DNA of 64,000 nucleotides from Arachis hypogaea (Eukaryota; Streptophyta; Magnoliopsida; Fabales; Fabaceae). Every line of letters begins with the position of its first letter. Position 1 is the first letter of the stretch. Below, one piece after another: positions 19,031-29,836 of this stretch. The notes under the pieces are model-generated. The model was not told where the DNA came from and did no database searches. It worked only from the letters and a program-made list of their open reading frames with translations. Position numbers and translations under genes: made by a program. The stretch covers positions 96,441,837 through 96,505,836 of the forward strand of contig NC_092038.1 in the NCBI RefSeq assembly GCF_003086295.3, in the 5' to 3' direction.

Positions 19031-20757
19031 TGGTATTTGTTAAAGTGCTTCTATGAATGGAATATTGATGTGAAGTGTCTTGAATATTTTCAAGAATTTT
19101 GAGTATTGCTTTTCCTTGATCTCCCTTTTAAGCCTGTGAAGATATGGGATTTCTGGTTTCTATGCCTCCACTACTTCTTTCTTCATTAGAATTTCACTTG
19201 ATACAGAGGCCTTTTGGTCTTACTCTTGCACTTCAAACTCCTCCTTTGTAGCCTCAGTTTGATCTTCAGTCTTCTTGCTAAGCACTCTTCAACTCCTTAA
19301 GCTTATGGCCTTGCATTCTTTCCTTGGATTTATCTCAATATCACATGGAAATCTGTTAGTGGGTTTTGCTAATTGTTAAGTAATTTGTTCTACTTGCACT
19401 TTCAAATTTCTAATTGAAGTACCTTGATTATGGAAGTTGGCTCTTGTCTCATCCATGAAGCTTTTAGATTGTTGCATGAAGTTAGAGGTTTGTTGCATAA
19501 AGGTATTTGTGATTTGAGATAATTGTTCTAAAGCAAGCTCAAGAGAAGATTTTGGGGAGTTTTGTGGGAGTCCAAAGCTTGTGGTGAAATTATTTTGGGG
19601 GTATAAAAGGAGTTTTGTGGGTTATGAAAGGAATTTTGTGGGTTTTTTTAGTGGAATTAAATATGAGGTTGATTGTTAAAGTTGTTTGTTATTGAAGTTA
19701 GTGCTCCTCTATCCTTGGCCTTGTTGATTGCTCCACCCAAAATTAGGATGGTTTCTCCATCCAAGATTATAGGTCTTTGAATAAGGATAATTTTGTTGTG
19801 GCCTGGATGTATTTCCCATAAAAATGACTTTCTCCACTGGAGGTTGATCAAGGTTGAATGGTTCAATATTTTCACCAAAAAAGACTCCTCCTCTTATATC
19901 ATAAGAAGAACTTTATGTGTTGACTGTAGAGACTTGCATGCCTCCTATTTGCTTTGTGAGTGTTGTAAGTTGTTGGGACAAGATCTTATTTTGTGCAACA
20001 AGAGCATCCAAAGTTTCCAACTCCATCACTCTTCTTTTCACATTGTTTCTCTCTAAGAAAAATAAATATTAGTTATTAGCCACAATTTCAATAAGTTCTA
20101 GAGCCTCTTCTGTAGTCTTCTTCATGTGCAATAAAACACCACCTGAATTATCCAAAGAATTAATTTATACAAGAGTGATGCCATCATAGAAAATCTTCAA
20201 TTAAACTCATTCAGCAAACATATCTAGAAGACATTTTCTTAATAACTTCTTATATCTCTCCTATGCCTCATAGAGTGTTTTTTCCTCTTGTTACCTAAAA
20301 GTTTGTATATCTGTTCTCAGCTTGGTTAGCCTTTGAGGTGGAAAGAATTTGGTCAGAAATCGGCTCACCAAATCATCCCAAGTGATAATGCTTTCCTTGG
20401 GTTAGGTCTCAAGCCATTGCCTAGATCGATCCCTCAGTGAGAAAGCAAACAATAGCCATTCAAAGCGTCACAAACATGAAGAAAGCTAGAGATATATTGA
20501 TTGGGGTTCTCTTGTAGACTTCCTCCAAATTGGCAATACTGTTGAACCAAAAAAATCAATTGTAGCTTCAATTCAAAGTTATTAGCATTGATAGTAGGAA
20601 TGACTATGCTGCTCCCAAAATTCCAAGGGTTGGGGGTTGTATATGAACCCAATGTTCTCCTGGCAGCTTGAGCACCATTGTTTGCTTTATAGTTCTCCCT
20701 CATGTTGTGAGGTTCATCCATGTTTGTGTCTGAAGCTTCCCCAACCTCTTCTATCAC
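19031..20757 (-). pseudogene. Gag of the right T unit, decayed
   Basis: A start region MIEEVGEASDTNMDEPHN reads from 20757, followed by RRTLGSYTTPNP, NANNFELKLQ and VQQYCQFGGSLQENPNQY, the same N-terminal gag pattern as in X and the Feral-like element. Stops and frameshifts break it after about 107 codons. Further left only fragments are recognisable, down to the pre-protease region. Confidence 0.75.
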
Positions 20758-20872
20758 TCTTTTGTTTCTTGCTTCCTTCCTTAGCCTCTAGGGAGTTCTC
20801 TCAATTTCTGAATCAAAGAGAAGAGGTTTCTCTTCTCAAATTTCTTGCATAAACACAAAGATAACGAAAGAA

Positions 20873-21047
20873 AATATCACACCTTCGAAAGGGCACCCAT
20901 ATGTACGCATCTCTCATGTGTATGTGCAACACCTGAAGATTGCTGACTTATGCATACCATCCCCCATTCGTACGTACGATACCAAAAAGTTTGAGGAATC
21001 ATGCGTACGCATCCCCATGTGTATGCGCAAATGAGGAATTTTGCATG
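20873..21047 (+). repeat. Fragment of T-type LTR G, left piece
   Basis: Differs from the T internal sequence, with an abrupt junction at about 20872. It carries CpG-containing words (GTACGCATC, CGTACGTACG, TGCGTACGCATC). After removing X (TSD GTCAC) it joins 39378. Assignment to the same LTR as 40993-42236 follows from the nesting. Confidence 0.5.
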
Positions 21048-21052
21048 GTCAC

Positions 21053-22988
21053 TGATGACAAGTCATCTTATGCTGGCTTTTTAAACATTTTTCACTTGTT
21101 TGATTAGGTTTTATGCACTTTGTTGCACTATAAGTAATTGATTTGCAGTAGGTTTTCATGGTTATGTTAAATCAATCAATCATAATTTATTTGACACAAA
21201 ATCATAGGATTCATGCTAGAATTAGTTGATTTTATGATTAATGTAGAGATCTTGTGAATTTGGTGATGCTTTAATTGGTTGTTTTGATTACTTGTAGGAG
21301 AAGAAAGAAAAGAACCATGAAAGCGTGCTCAACCAAAGCGTGGCCCATGATACAAAAGCGTAGCACTCAAGGAATAGGGCCAGTGCTCGACCAAGGGAGC
21401 GCCACAAGAGAGCGCTCGAATAATGAGCGTAGCTTTCAAAGAGTGAACGCTAGTATGGAGAGGCCAAGCAAAGCAAGCAAGGGCGCTACATTGACAAACA
21501 AAACGGAGCGCTCAACTAGCAAGGCCCGCGCTCAAATCAAAGGAGAGCTATGTTAACTCTTTTAACATTTTCGTGCATGGCAAAAGAAGAAAAGCAAGGT
21601 GCATTAAAGCCAAGGGGGAGCACCAAGGTTCGAAATGGGAACCATGCGCAAGCAAAGAAGGGCGCTACGTTGCAAGCACTTCACTGAGCGCTACACAACA
21701 ATGCTTAGTACAAGGAAATTGGCCAAAGTGAAATAGCCAGGACTCAAAAAGGGAGACAAAGGCAAATAAGGGGCGCTACGTTACCTTTTCTAACTGAGCG
21801 CTATGTTTGAGGCTTGGTTCGAAGGGAGACACACGAAAGGCAGAGCTACGTTTTGAATCTTGACTGAGCACTCTACTGGAGCTAGCCCCCCCAACCAAAA
21901 CAAATCATGTAGCGCTCAGTTCACTAACCAAACTGAGCGCTCCACTCGAGCTAGGACCCGTGAATAATTTTCAAATTAAATGCCATCTTGGATCCACTTC
22001 TTCACCAATTTGAAAAGCCCACTCCAAATTCTGAAAACCAAAAATAGAAAGTGTATAAATAGGAGTTTATTTGATTTGTAGAGGACTTTTACTTTTACCT
22101 TTGGACCTTTAGCTCATTTGGAGTTTTTACTTTTAATTTGCTTTTGAATTTGGATCTTGGGAATTGGATCTAGCTTTCTATTTTCATTTTCTTTTTTTTT
22201 TCTGCAACTTCTGCTATCTGTTCTTGGAATTTGAATTGAGCTTGAAGAGCTTCATTGATTCTAAATCTGAGAATCATCTTTCACCCTTCATCTCAATTGT
22301 TCTAAGGATTGGATCTAAGTTTCATTTGCTGTTTTCCTTTTTATTTCTTTTGCAATTACTTTCTGCTTGATCAAGAGAGCAATTGAGATATAGATCTACA
22401 TTCTCATCTCATTTCTTTTCTTCGATCTTCAATTTATCTTTCAAAATTTCATAATTGAATCAAGTTTTCTTGCTATTGTTTCTTTTGCAAATTTTCATTT
22501 CTGTTTCAGCTTTTTTGAAATTCTCTTCATCTTACAGCTTTCTGATTTACTTTAGCTTGTCTTTTCCTATTCAGTTCTAAATCCCAGCCCCAAAATCCCT
22601 TTAATCTTCAAGCAATTTAAGCTTCTCAGCAATTTATATTCAGTCATTTAGTTTTCTTGCACTTTAAGCTTCAGCCATTTACATTTCTTATAATCTAAGT
22701 TTCAGTCATTTACATTACTTGCACTTTAAGTTGCAGCTCAATTTACATTTTCTGCACTTTAGATTTTGTCAATTTCCCCTCTCCCTTTTATTTTCAGGCA
22801 CTTTAGCTTCTGTTGATCATAATTCACTCAAATCATCAACTATTTGCTTAACTAAATTCATCAACTAACTAAAATTGTTCAATCCATCAATCCCTGTGGG
22901 ATCGACCTCACTCTTGTGAGTAATTACTACTTGATGCGACCCGGTACATTTGCCGGCGAGTTTGTGTGGAATCGTTTTTTCCTCATCA
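21053..22988 (+). repeat. 5' LTR of X (1936 bp)
   Basis: Begins TGATGACAAGTCATC and ends CCTCATCA; matches 37402-39372. The region 21310-21960 is rich in AGCGCT words, some in inverted pairs such as AGCGCTCAGTT and AACTGAGCGCT. The ORF at 21275-21556 falls in this repeat-rich part and is probably fortuitous. Confidence 0.92.
22054..22063 (+). promoter_or_regulatory. TATA box in the X 5' LTR
   Basis: TATAAATAGG, also conserved in the 3' LTR at 38439-38448. Transcription would be expected to start some 30 bp downstream. Confidence 0.7.
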
Positions 22989-22994
22989 AGTTTT

Positions 22995-23013
22995 TGGTGT
23001 CATTGCCGGGGAT
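22995..23013 (+). other. Primer binding site of X
   Basis: TGGTGTCATTGCCGGGGAT, a tRNA-Asp site variant, begins six bases after the LTR. Confidence 0.82.
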
Positions 23014-23182
23014 TGATCTAGATTGACAATTATTAAGTAAGGTGGTGGTCTAGATTAAGAACTTTTTCTTTTTTTTTCTTAATTTTTGATAAGCACACTA
23101 ACTATTTGAGATATTGTCTCTACTAACTCTCACTGAACTTAAGCTACAGAGTGCTCTGTATGTTTCTTGTTGTTTTGGTTGT

Positions 23183-25448
23183 ATGAGAAAAGCAAGGAGA
23201 GAGGTCTCCACCTCTGGTGACATTGATGAGAGAACTCTTTGAAGAATAAGAAGAGAAGCCAGAGGAAAGGGAATTATTGGTGGAGAGAAATCAAAGGAAG
23301 AGAACCAGAAAATGGAAGGAAATGCTCCTAATCCACCAGAGGGAGTGGCTAACAACAATGGCCAGCCTCAAAGGAGGGTTCTAACCTCCTACACTTTTCC
23401 TAATCCAAGGCACTGTGGGAGTAGCATTCTCACTCCCAATGTCAATGCAAATAATTTTGAATTAAAGCCTTAACTCATCACTCTTGTGCAGAACAATTGT
23501 TCCTATGAGGGAGGCCCACTTGAAGATCCAAATCAACACTTGTCCACCTTTCTTAACCAAGACCAAAAGGAAGGAAATTAAATCTACTGGAATAACAATA
23601 TCTTCAGATTGGGGATAATAAAAAGGGACAATCATAAATTGAAATACCTCAAATATCATTAAATAATAAAATCATCATGAAAGTGGCATAGGCCAAATAG
23701 GCAACATAACTAATACAAGCAAGCATTCAAATGTCTGAAAATAAGAAATAACATAGAGTGAAAGAACATTGAACCTGGGATCGAGAGTTACTCCTAAAAC
23801 TAAGAGAAGTCCTAAATCCTAAATCCTAAAGAGAGAGAGGAGAGAACCTCTCTCCAAACTAGATCTAAATCATGGAAAGTGACTAAAAATTCGGAGTCTC
23901 CCTGAATGGATGCATTCCTCTACTTCATAACCTCTGGTCTATGACTTCTGGACTTGGATTTGGGCCAAAAAGGGCTTCAGAATCCGCTATGAGCATTTTC
24001 TGCAATTTCTGGTGCGTGGCCTTTGTCACGCGTCCGCGTGGGTCACGCGGTCGCGTCACCTGGAGTTCTTCTTATCACGCGGTCGCGTCGGTCACGCGTC
24101 CGCGTCGTATGCGATTCGCTCAAGTCGCGCGGTCGCATCAGTCATGCGGCCGCGTCGATGCTTCTTCGCTCTTGGCACGGAATCGCGTCGTCCATGCGAT
24201 CGCGTGGATGCCAGTTTCTTCAAAACTCCGTTTTGCACTTTCCTTCCATTTTTGTACGTTTTCTTTTCCGTCCTTTAAGTCATTCTGCCTTAGAAGATCT
24301 GAAACTACTCAACACACTAATCACGACATCGAATGGAATTAAAATGATTAATTTTAAAGCATAGGAAACATGTTTTTCACATACATCACATAATAAGGAA
24401 AGGAAAGTAAAACCATACAATTAATATGAATAAGTGGGTGAAGGATTGAATAAATCACTCAGATTAAGCACAAAATATATCATAAAATATGGGTTTATCA
24501 ATGTACTAACAAATCCAACAACAAATGGAGATGATGGCCAAGAGGATTGATGGCCTCTAAGTTGCAGCAGTGAATACAAGTCAACCATCACCCACATGGG
24601 GACAAAATGAAGAAAACCAACAAGATCAGTAGCAGAACAAGTTCAATATGTGCACAACCAAGGTTCTGGATCAAATGACTTTCATGGAGACACTTACAAC
24701 TCCTCCTAGAGGAACCACCCAAATCTGAGATGGGGAGACAACCAGAATTAAAACCAGCAGCCATGGCAAAGAAATTCAAACCAAAACAACTCAAGAAACA
24801 CAAACCACCAAAACCATCAGCAAACTAACCAAAACCAATACAGAAAACTACAAAATAACTACCCCAATTCCAACTTCTATCCACCCAATAATCCATTAAC
24901 TAACCAAAACACTTTTCACCAACCCTCAACATCCCATAATCAACCACAACCACCCCAAGACTCCCAAAGAATCTCCAACTTGGAGATAATGATGGAAAGG
25001 ATGATGAAGCACCAAGAGCTAACCAGCAAGAACCATGAAGTCTCAATGAAAAATTAGAAAGGTAAATTGGTCAATTATCTGAGCAAGCAATGATTGAAAG
25101 ACCAACCAGCTCACACCGAAGTGGTACCATTCCAAACCCCAAAGAAGAATACAAAGCCATCCAGTTAAGGAGTGGAAGAACCTTGGTGAAAGACAAGGAA
25201 ACTAACAAGAAGCTTATGGACAATGAAAAAAGGCCAGCTAAAAAAGATGAGGCCATCAGCAAGGAAGAAGACAAGAAATATCAGGAGAAGCTTAAAGAGA
25301 AAGATGAGCAGCCACAATCTTCAAGGAAAGGGAAGCAAGTTATGGAGGAATCATCACAAGAACAGAGGAAGGAAGTAAAGACCTACACACCTCCTTTGCC
25401 ATATCCTCAAGGACTACAAAAACGAACTCAAGGATCAATAATTCCCTA
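23183..25448 (+). pseudogene. Gag of X, disrupted
   Basis: Starts MRKARREVSTSGDIDERTL, followed at once by a stop in place of the next codon, then RIRREARGKGIIGG, YTFPNPRHCGSS, NANNFELKP and VQNNCSYEGGPLEDPNQH. The capsid core expected after this is absent: an LTR fragment occupies about 23560-24500. Beyond it the C-terminal Asn/Gln-rich part resumes (about 24501-25090) and continues into a Lys/Glu-rich stretch (IQLRSGRTLVKDKET, 25149-25449). Several in-frame stops occur. Non-functional. Confidence 0.8.
23560..24500 (-). repeat. LTR fragment inserted in X gag
   Basis: The right edge is clear: GGGTTTATCA ending at 24500 is the start TGATAAACCC of a minus-strand LTR of the D/E/F type. The left edge is uncertain and I see no target duplication. 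The part 24020-24212 is CpG-rich with TCACGCG(G/T)(T/C)CGCGT words. Because gag capsid sequence is missing, the insertion came with, or was followed by, a deletion. Confidence 0.65.
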
Positions 25449-26457
25449 AGTTCCTTGAGGTCTTTAAGAAGCTGGACATTAATATCCCACTTGTTGAAGC
25501 AATATAGCAGATGCCTCTATATGCCAAGTTCTTGAAGGAGCTCATCAATAAAACGAGAAGCTAGCATGAGAAAGAAACCATTATGCTCACTTAAAAGTGT
25601 AGTGCAGTAATCGAAAAAGGGCTTCCACCAAAACTCAAGGACCCTGGGAGCTTCTTCTTACCTTGCACCATTGGAAATATATCCATTGATAAGGCCCTGT
25701 GTGATTTAGGAGCAAGCATCAATCTAATACCCTATTCTATGATGAGAAGGCTTGCATAAAGGAGGTAAAGGCCACACAAATGTCACTAGAGCTCGTGGAT
25801 AAATCATTGGTATTTCCCAAAGGAGTGATTGAAAACATTTTGGTCAAGGTGGATAAGTTTATATTCCCTGCAAACTTTGTAATCCTGGACCTAGGAGAAG
25901 AAGGGAGTGACTCTATTATCTTGGGAAGACCATTCTTTGCCACAGTAAAGGCCATCATAGATATTGAACAAGGAGAATTGACCCTAAGGGTACATGATGA
26001 GAGCATCACTCTGAATGTCTTTCCAGAAGCACAACATACTGATGAAAAGGAAAACTACATGAATGATGACAGAGAAGACTTGCATTGGAAGGAAGAATCC
26101 AAGGAGATACTCATTGGTTCCCTTCCAAGGCAAGAGACAACCAGCAAAGCAGGACAAAAGGAGAATGAGACTGTACAGAATGATGAGAGAAAGCAAGAAA
26201 AAAGTGAGATGTTGGCCACTAAGAAGACAGATCCCAAAATACAGCCCAATGTCAAAGCAGAAAGATCACAAAAAAAGGGGAAGAAAAGCAAGAAAAAGGC
26301 TCTAAAAGGGTGGAAAAACAAAAAGATCCCAACTGAAGGATTCTCAAAGGGAGATAAAGTACAACTAATCTACCAACAGTTGGGGACAGAGCAACAATCT
26401 GATGATTGCTACACTATCAACAGGATACTCTCACTGGAGCATACAGAGATTGAACAT
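25449..26457 (+). pseudogene. Protease and integrase-tail-like domain of X, first part
   Basis: The pre-protease region and [18 protein letters not shown] lie at about 25460-25760 with stops and a frameshift. From 25780 a 226-codon frame carries the second half of protease (NFVILDLGEEGSDSIILGRP, then IDIEQGELTLRV), a Lys/Glu-rich linker, and the tail FSKGDKVQLIYQQL, YTINRILSLEHTEIEH. It stops only because the Feral-like element inserted at 26458; the frame resumes at 35751. Confidence 0.82.
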
Positions 26458-28104
26458 TGATGAGTGGATAATTTATATGCTTTTTGGCATTGTTTTTAGG
26501 TAGTTTTTAGTAGGATCTAGCTACTTTTAGGGATGTTTTCATTAGATTTTATGTAACATTCACATTTCTGGACTTTACTATGAGTTTGTGTGTTTTTCTG
26601 TGATTTCAGGTATATTATGGATGAAATTGAGGGACCTAAGCAAAACTCTGATAAAAGGCTGACAAAAGGACTACTGATATTGTTGGATTCTAACCTCCCT
26701 GCACTCGAAATGGATTTTCTGGAACTACAGAACTCAAAATGGCGCCTCTTAACGGCGTTGGAAAGTAGACATCCAGAGCTTTCCAACAATATATATTAGT
26801 CCATACATTATTCGAGAATAGACGACGTAAACTGGCGCTCAATGCCAGTTCCATGCTGCATTCTAGAGTCAAACGCCAGAAACACGTCACGAACCAGAGT
26901 TGAATGCCAAAAACACGTTACAACTTGGTGTTCAACTCCAAAAGAAGCCTCTGCACGTGTAAAGCTCAAGCTCAGCCCAAGCACACACCAAGTGGGCCTC
27001 GGAAGTGGATTTCTGCATCAATTACTTACTTCTTTAAACCCTAGTAGCTAGTCTAGTATAAATAGGACATTTTACTATTGTATTAGATGTCTTTTGAGAA
27101 TATAGTCTCTTGACCATTCGGTCTTTTGATCATTCATGGAAGTTGGCCATTCGGCCATGCTTGGACCTTCATCACTTATGTATTTTCAACGATGGAGTTT
27201 CTACACACCATAGATTAAGGGTGTGGAGCTCTGCTGTACCTCAAGTTAATGCAAATACTACTATTTTCTATTCAATTCAGTTTATTCATGTTCTAAGATA
27301 TTTGTTGCACTTCACCATGATGAATGTGATGATCCGTGACACTCATAATCATTCTCACCTATGAACGCGTGACTGACAACCACTTCCGTTCTACCTTAGA
27401 CCGAACGCATATCTCTTGTATTCCTTAATCAGAATCTTCGTGGTATAAGCTAGAATTGTTGGCGGTATTCATGAGAATTCGGAAAGTCTAAACCTTATCT
27501 GTGGTATTCCGAGTAGGATTCAGGGAGTGAATGACTGTGACGAGCTTCAAACTCGCGATTGTTGGGCGTGATGACAAACGCAAAAGAATCAATGGATTCT
27601 ATTCCGGCATGATCGAGAACCGACAGATGATTAGCCGTGCTGTGACAAGAGCATTTGGACCTTTTTCACTGAGAGGATGGGAAGTAGCCATTGACAACGG
27701 TGATGCCCTACATATAGCTTGCCATGGAAAGGAGTAAGAAGGATTGAAAGAAGGCAGTAGGAAAGCAGAGATCCAACAGGAACAAAGCATTTCCATACAC
27801 TTATCTGAAATTCTCACCAATGATTTACATAAGTGTTTCTATCTTTATTTTCTGTTTATTTATTATTACTATTCGAAAATTCGATAACCATTTATTATCC
27901 GCCTAACTGAGATTTACAAGATGACCATAGCTTGCTTCATACTAACAATCTTCGTGGGATCGACCCTTACTTACGTAAGGTTTATTACTTGGATGACCCA
28001 GTGCACTTGCTGGTTAGTTGTGCGAAGTTGTGAAGAAAGTGCTGAATTATAAACGCACATACCAAGTTGAGCACCATTGTTAGAGATCACAATTTCGTGC
28101 ACCA
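26458..28104 (+). repeat. 5' LTR of the Feral-like element (1647 bp)
   Basis: TGATGAGTGG to GTGCACCA. TATAAATAGG at 27057-27066 is a good TATA box; the 3' LTR has TCTAAATAGG at the same place. It shares with elements 1 and C the block ending GTGATTTCAGGTA and degenerate palindromic words near 26830-26940. Confidence 0.92.
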
Positions 28105-28110
28105 AGTTTT

Positions 28111-28146
28111 TGGCGCCGTTATCGGGGATTGTTCGAGTTTGAACAA
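28111..28146 (+). other. Primer binding site and adjoining leader hairpin, Feral-like element
   Basis: TGGCGCCGTTATCGGGGAT (28111-28129) is a tRNA-Asp site with two changes from element 1. TTGTTC / GAACAA (28129-28134 and 28141-28146) can form a 6-bp stem with loop GAGTTT directly at the primer-site end. Confidence 0.8.
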
Positions 28147-29836
28147 CTGACGGTTCATCTTGTTGCTCTGATTAGGTAATTTTCTTTTTTTTTATTTTCA
28201 AAAAAAAAATTTCAAAAATCTTTCAAAAATTTATCACCTGTTTTCAAAAATTTTCAGAGTTTTTAAGAATGAATTCTAGAGTTTCATGTAACATGTTGAA
28301 GCCTGGTTGGCTGTAAAGCCATATCTAATTCTTGGACCGGAGCTTTTGACTAACATTACATGATTCCTGGAATTCTGATTGAGGACTTTGGATTCATTAC
28401 TTCCTTTTTCCAAAATATGTTTTCAAAAAATTTATTACAAAAATCCAAAAAAAATTTATAAAATCATAAAATAAAAAATATTTTGTGTTTCTTGTTTGAT
28501 TCTTGAGTCAATTTTTAAGTTTGGTGTCAATTGCATGTTTTTAAAATTTATGCATTTTTTTCGAAAAATTCATGCATGGTGTTCTTCATGATCTTCAAGT
28601 TGTTGGTAAGTCTTCTTGTTTGATCTTGATGTTTTCTTATTTTGTGTCTTTTGTTGTTTTTTATGTGCATTTTTGCATTCATAGTGTCTAAGCATTAAAG
28701 ATTTCTAAGTTTGGTGTCTTGCATGTTTTCTTTGCATCAAATTTTTCAAAAATATGTTCTTGATGTTCATCATGATCTTCAAAGTGTTTTTGGTATTCAT
28801 CTTGACATTCATAGTGTTCTTGCATGCATCATTGGTTTTGATCAAAAAATTTTCATGTTTTGGGTCATTTTTATGTTTTTCTCTCTCATCATTAAAAATT
28901 CAAAAAAAAATATCTTTTCCTTATTTCTCTCAAAATTTCGAAAATTTGAGTTGACTTAGTAAAAAATTTTTAAAACTTAGCTATTTCTTATAAGTCAAGT
29001 CAAATTTTCAATTTTAAAAATCTTATCTTTTCAAAAATTTTTCAAAAATCAAATCTTTTTCATTTTTCTTACTATTTTTCGAAAATTTTTAATTTGAAAT
29101 TTAAAATCTTTTTCTTATCTTTAATTCATGATTTTCAAAGGCTTTACTAACAATTAATGTGATTGATTCAAAAATTTGAAGTTTGTTACTTTCTTATTAA
29201 GAAAGGTTCAATCTTTAAATTCTAGAATCATATCTTTTAGTTTCTTGTTAGTCAAGTAATCAATTTTGATTTTAAAAATCAAATTATTTTCAAATATCTT
29301 TTCCATCATATCTTTTTAATTAAATCTTTTTTCAATCATATCTTTTTATCTTTTTCAAAAAAAATTTTGATTTCAAAATATATTTTCTAACTTCTTATCT
29401 TCTCAAAATTGATTTTCAAATCTTTTTCAACTAACTAATTGACTTTTTGTTTGTTTCTTATCTTTTTCAAAACCACCTAACTACTTTTCCTTCTCTAATT
29501 TTCGAAAATCACTTCCCTCTTTTTCAAAATTTTCTTAATTAACTAATTGTTTCAATTTTTAATTTTAATTTTATTTCTTCTCTTAATTTTTGAAAATCAC
29601 TAACTCTTTTTCAAAATTTATTTTCAAATTTCTCCCTCTCTCATCTCTTTATATTTATTTATTCATCTACTAACACTTCTCTTCTACTCAAGAATTTGCA
29701 CCTATCTTCCCCTTTGTGTTTGGAGTCTTAACTCTTTTCCTTCTTTTATCCATTTCTTCTTCTATTAACATAAAGGAGTCTCTCTACTATGGTAAAGAGG
29801 ATCCCCATTATTATTTTCTGTTCGCTTCTTTTTCAT
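28147..29836 (+). other. Long untranslated leader of the Feral-like element
   Basis: About 1.7 kb of AT-rich, low-complexity sequence with TTTTCAAAAATTTT and TTCGAAAA runs. AAGTTTGGTGT occurs at 28517-28527 and 28707-28717. No gene seen. Confidence 0.7.

Larger units (their letters stand above)
14582..20872 (-). mobile_element. Decayed T-type elements in internal-LTR-internal arrangement
   Basis: One LTR (15058-17086) has 3'-LTR context on its right (priming motif and internal region 17087-20872) and 5'-LTR context on its left (primer site and another internal start, 14582-15057). The two internal starts match each other around 14590-14850 and 20590-20870. This is expected of tandem elements sharing an LTR after unequal recombination. 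Coding regions are gag, protease and an integrase-tail-like domain; no RT or integrase core is seen. D1 interrupts the left unit and the right unit breaks off at about 20872. Confidence 0.8.

Noticed and set aside
21275..21556. 93-codon ORF in the X LTR, with a counterpart at 37624-37938
   Set aside because: Basic, low-complexity product of AGCGCT-rich repeats in the LTR; not conserved in length between the two LTRs.
23941..24342. 133-codon ORF in the CpG-rich segment
   Set aside because: Overlapping ORFs in all three frames across a repetitive CGCGT segment of an LTR fragment; composition-driven.
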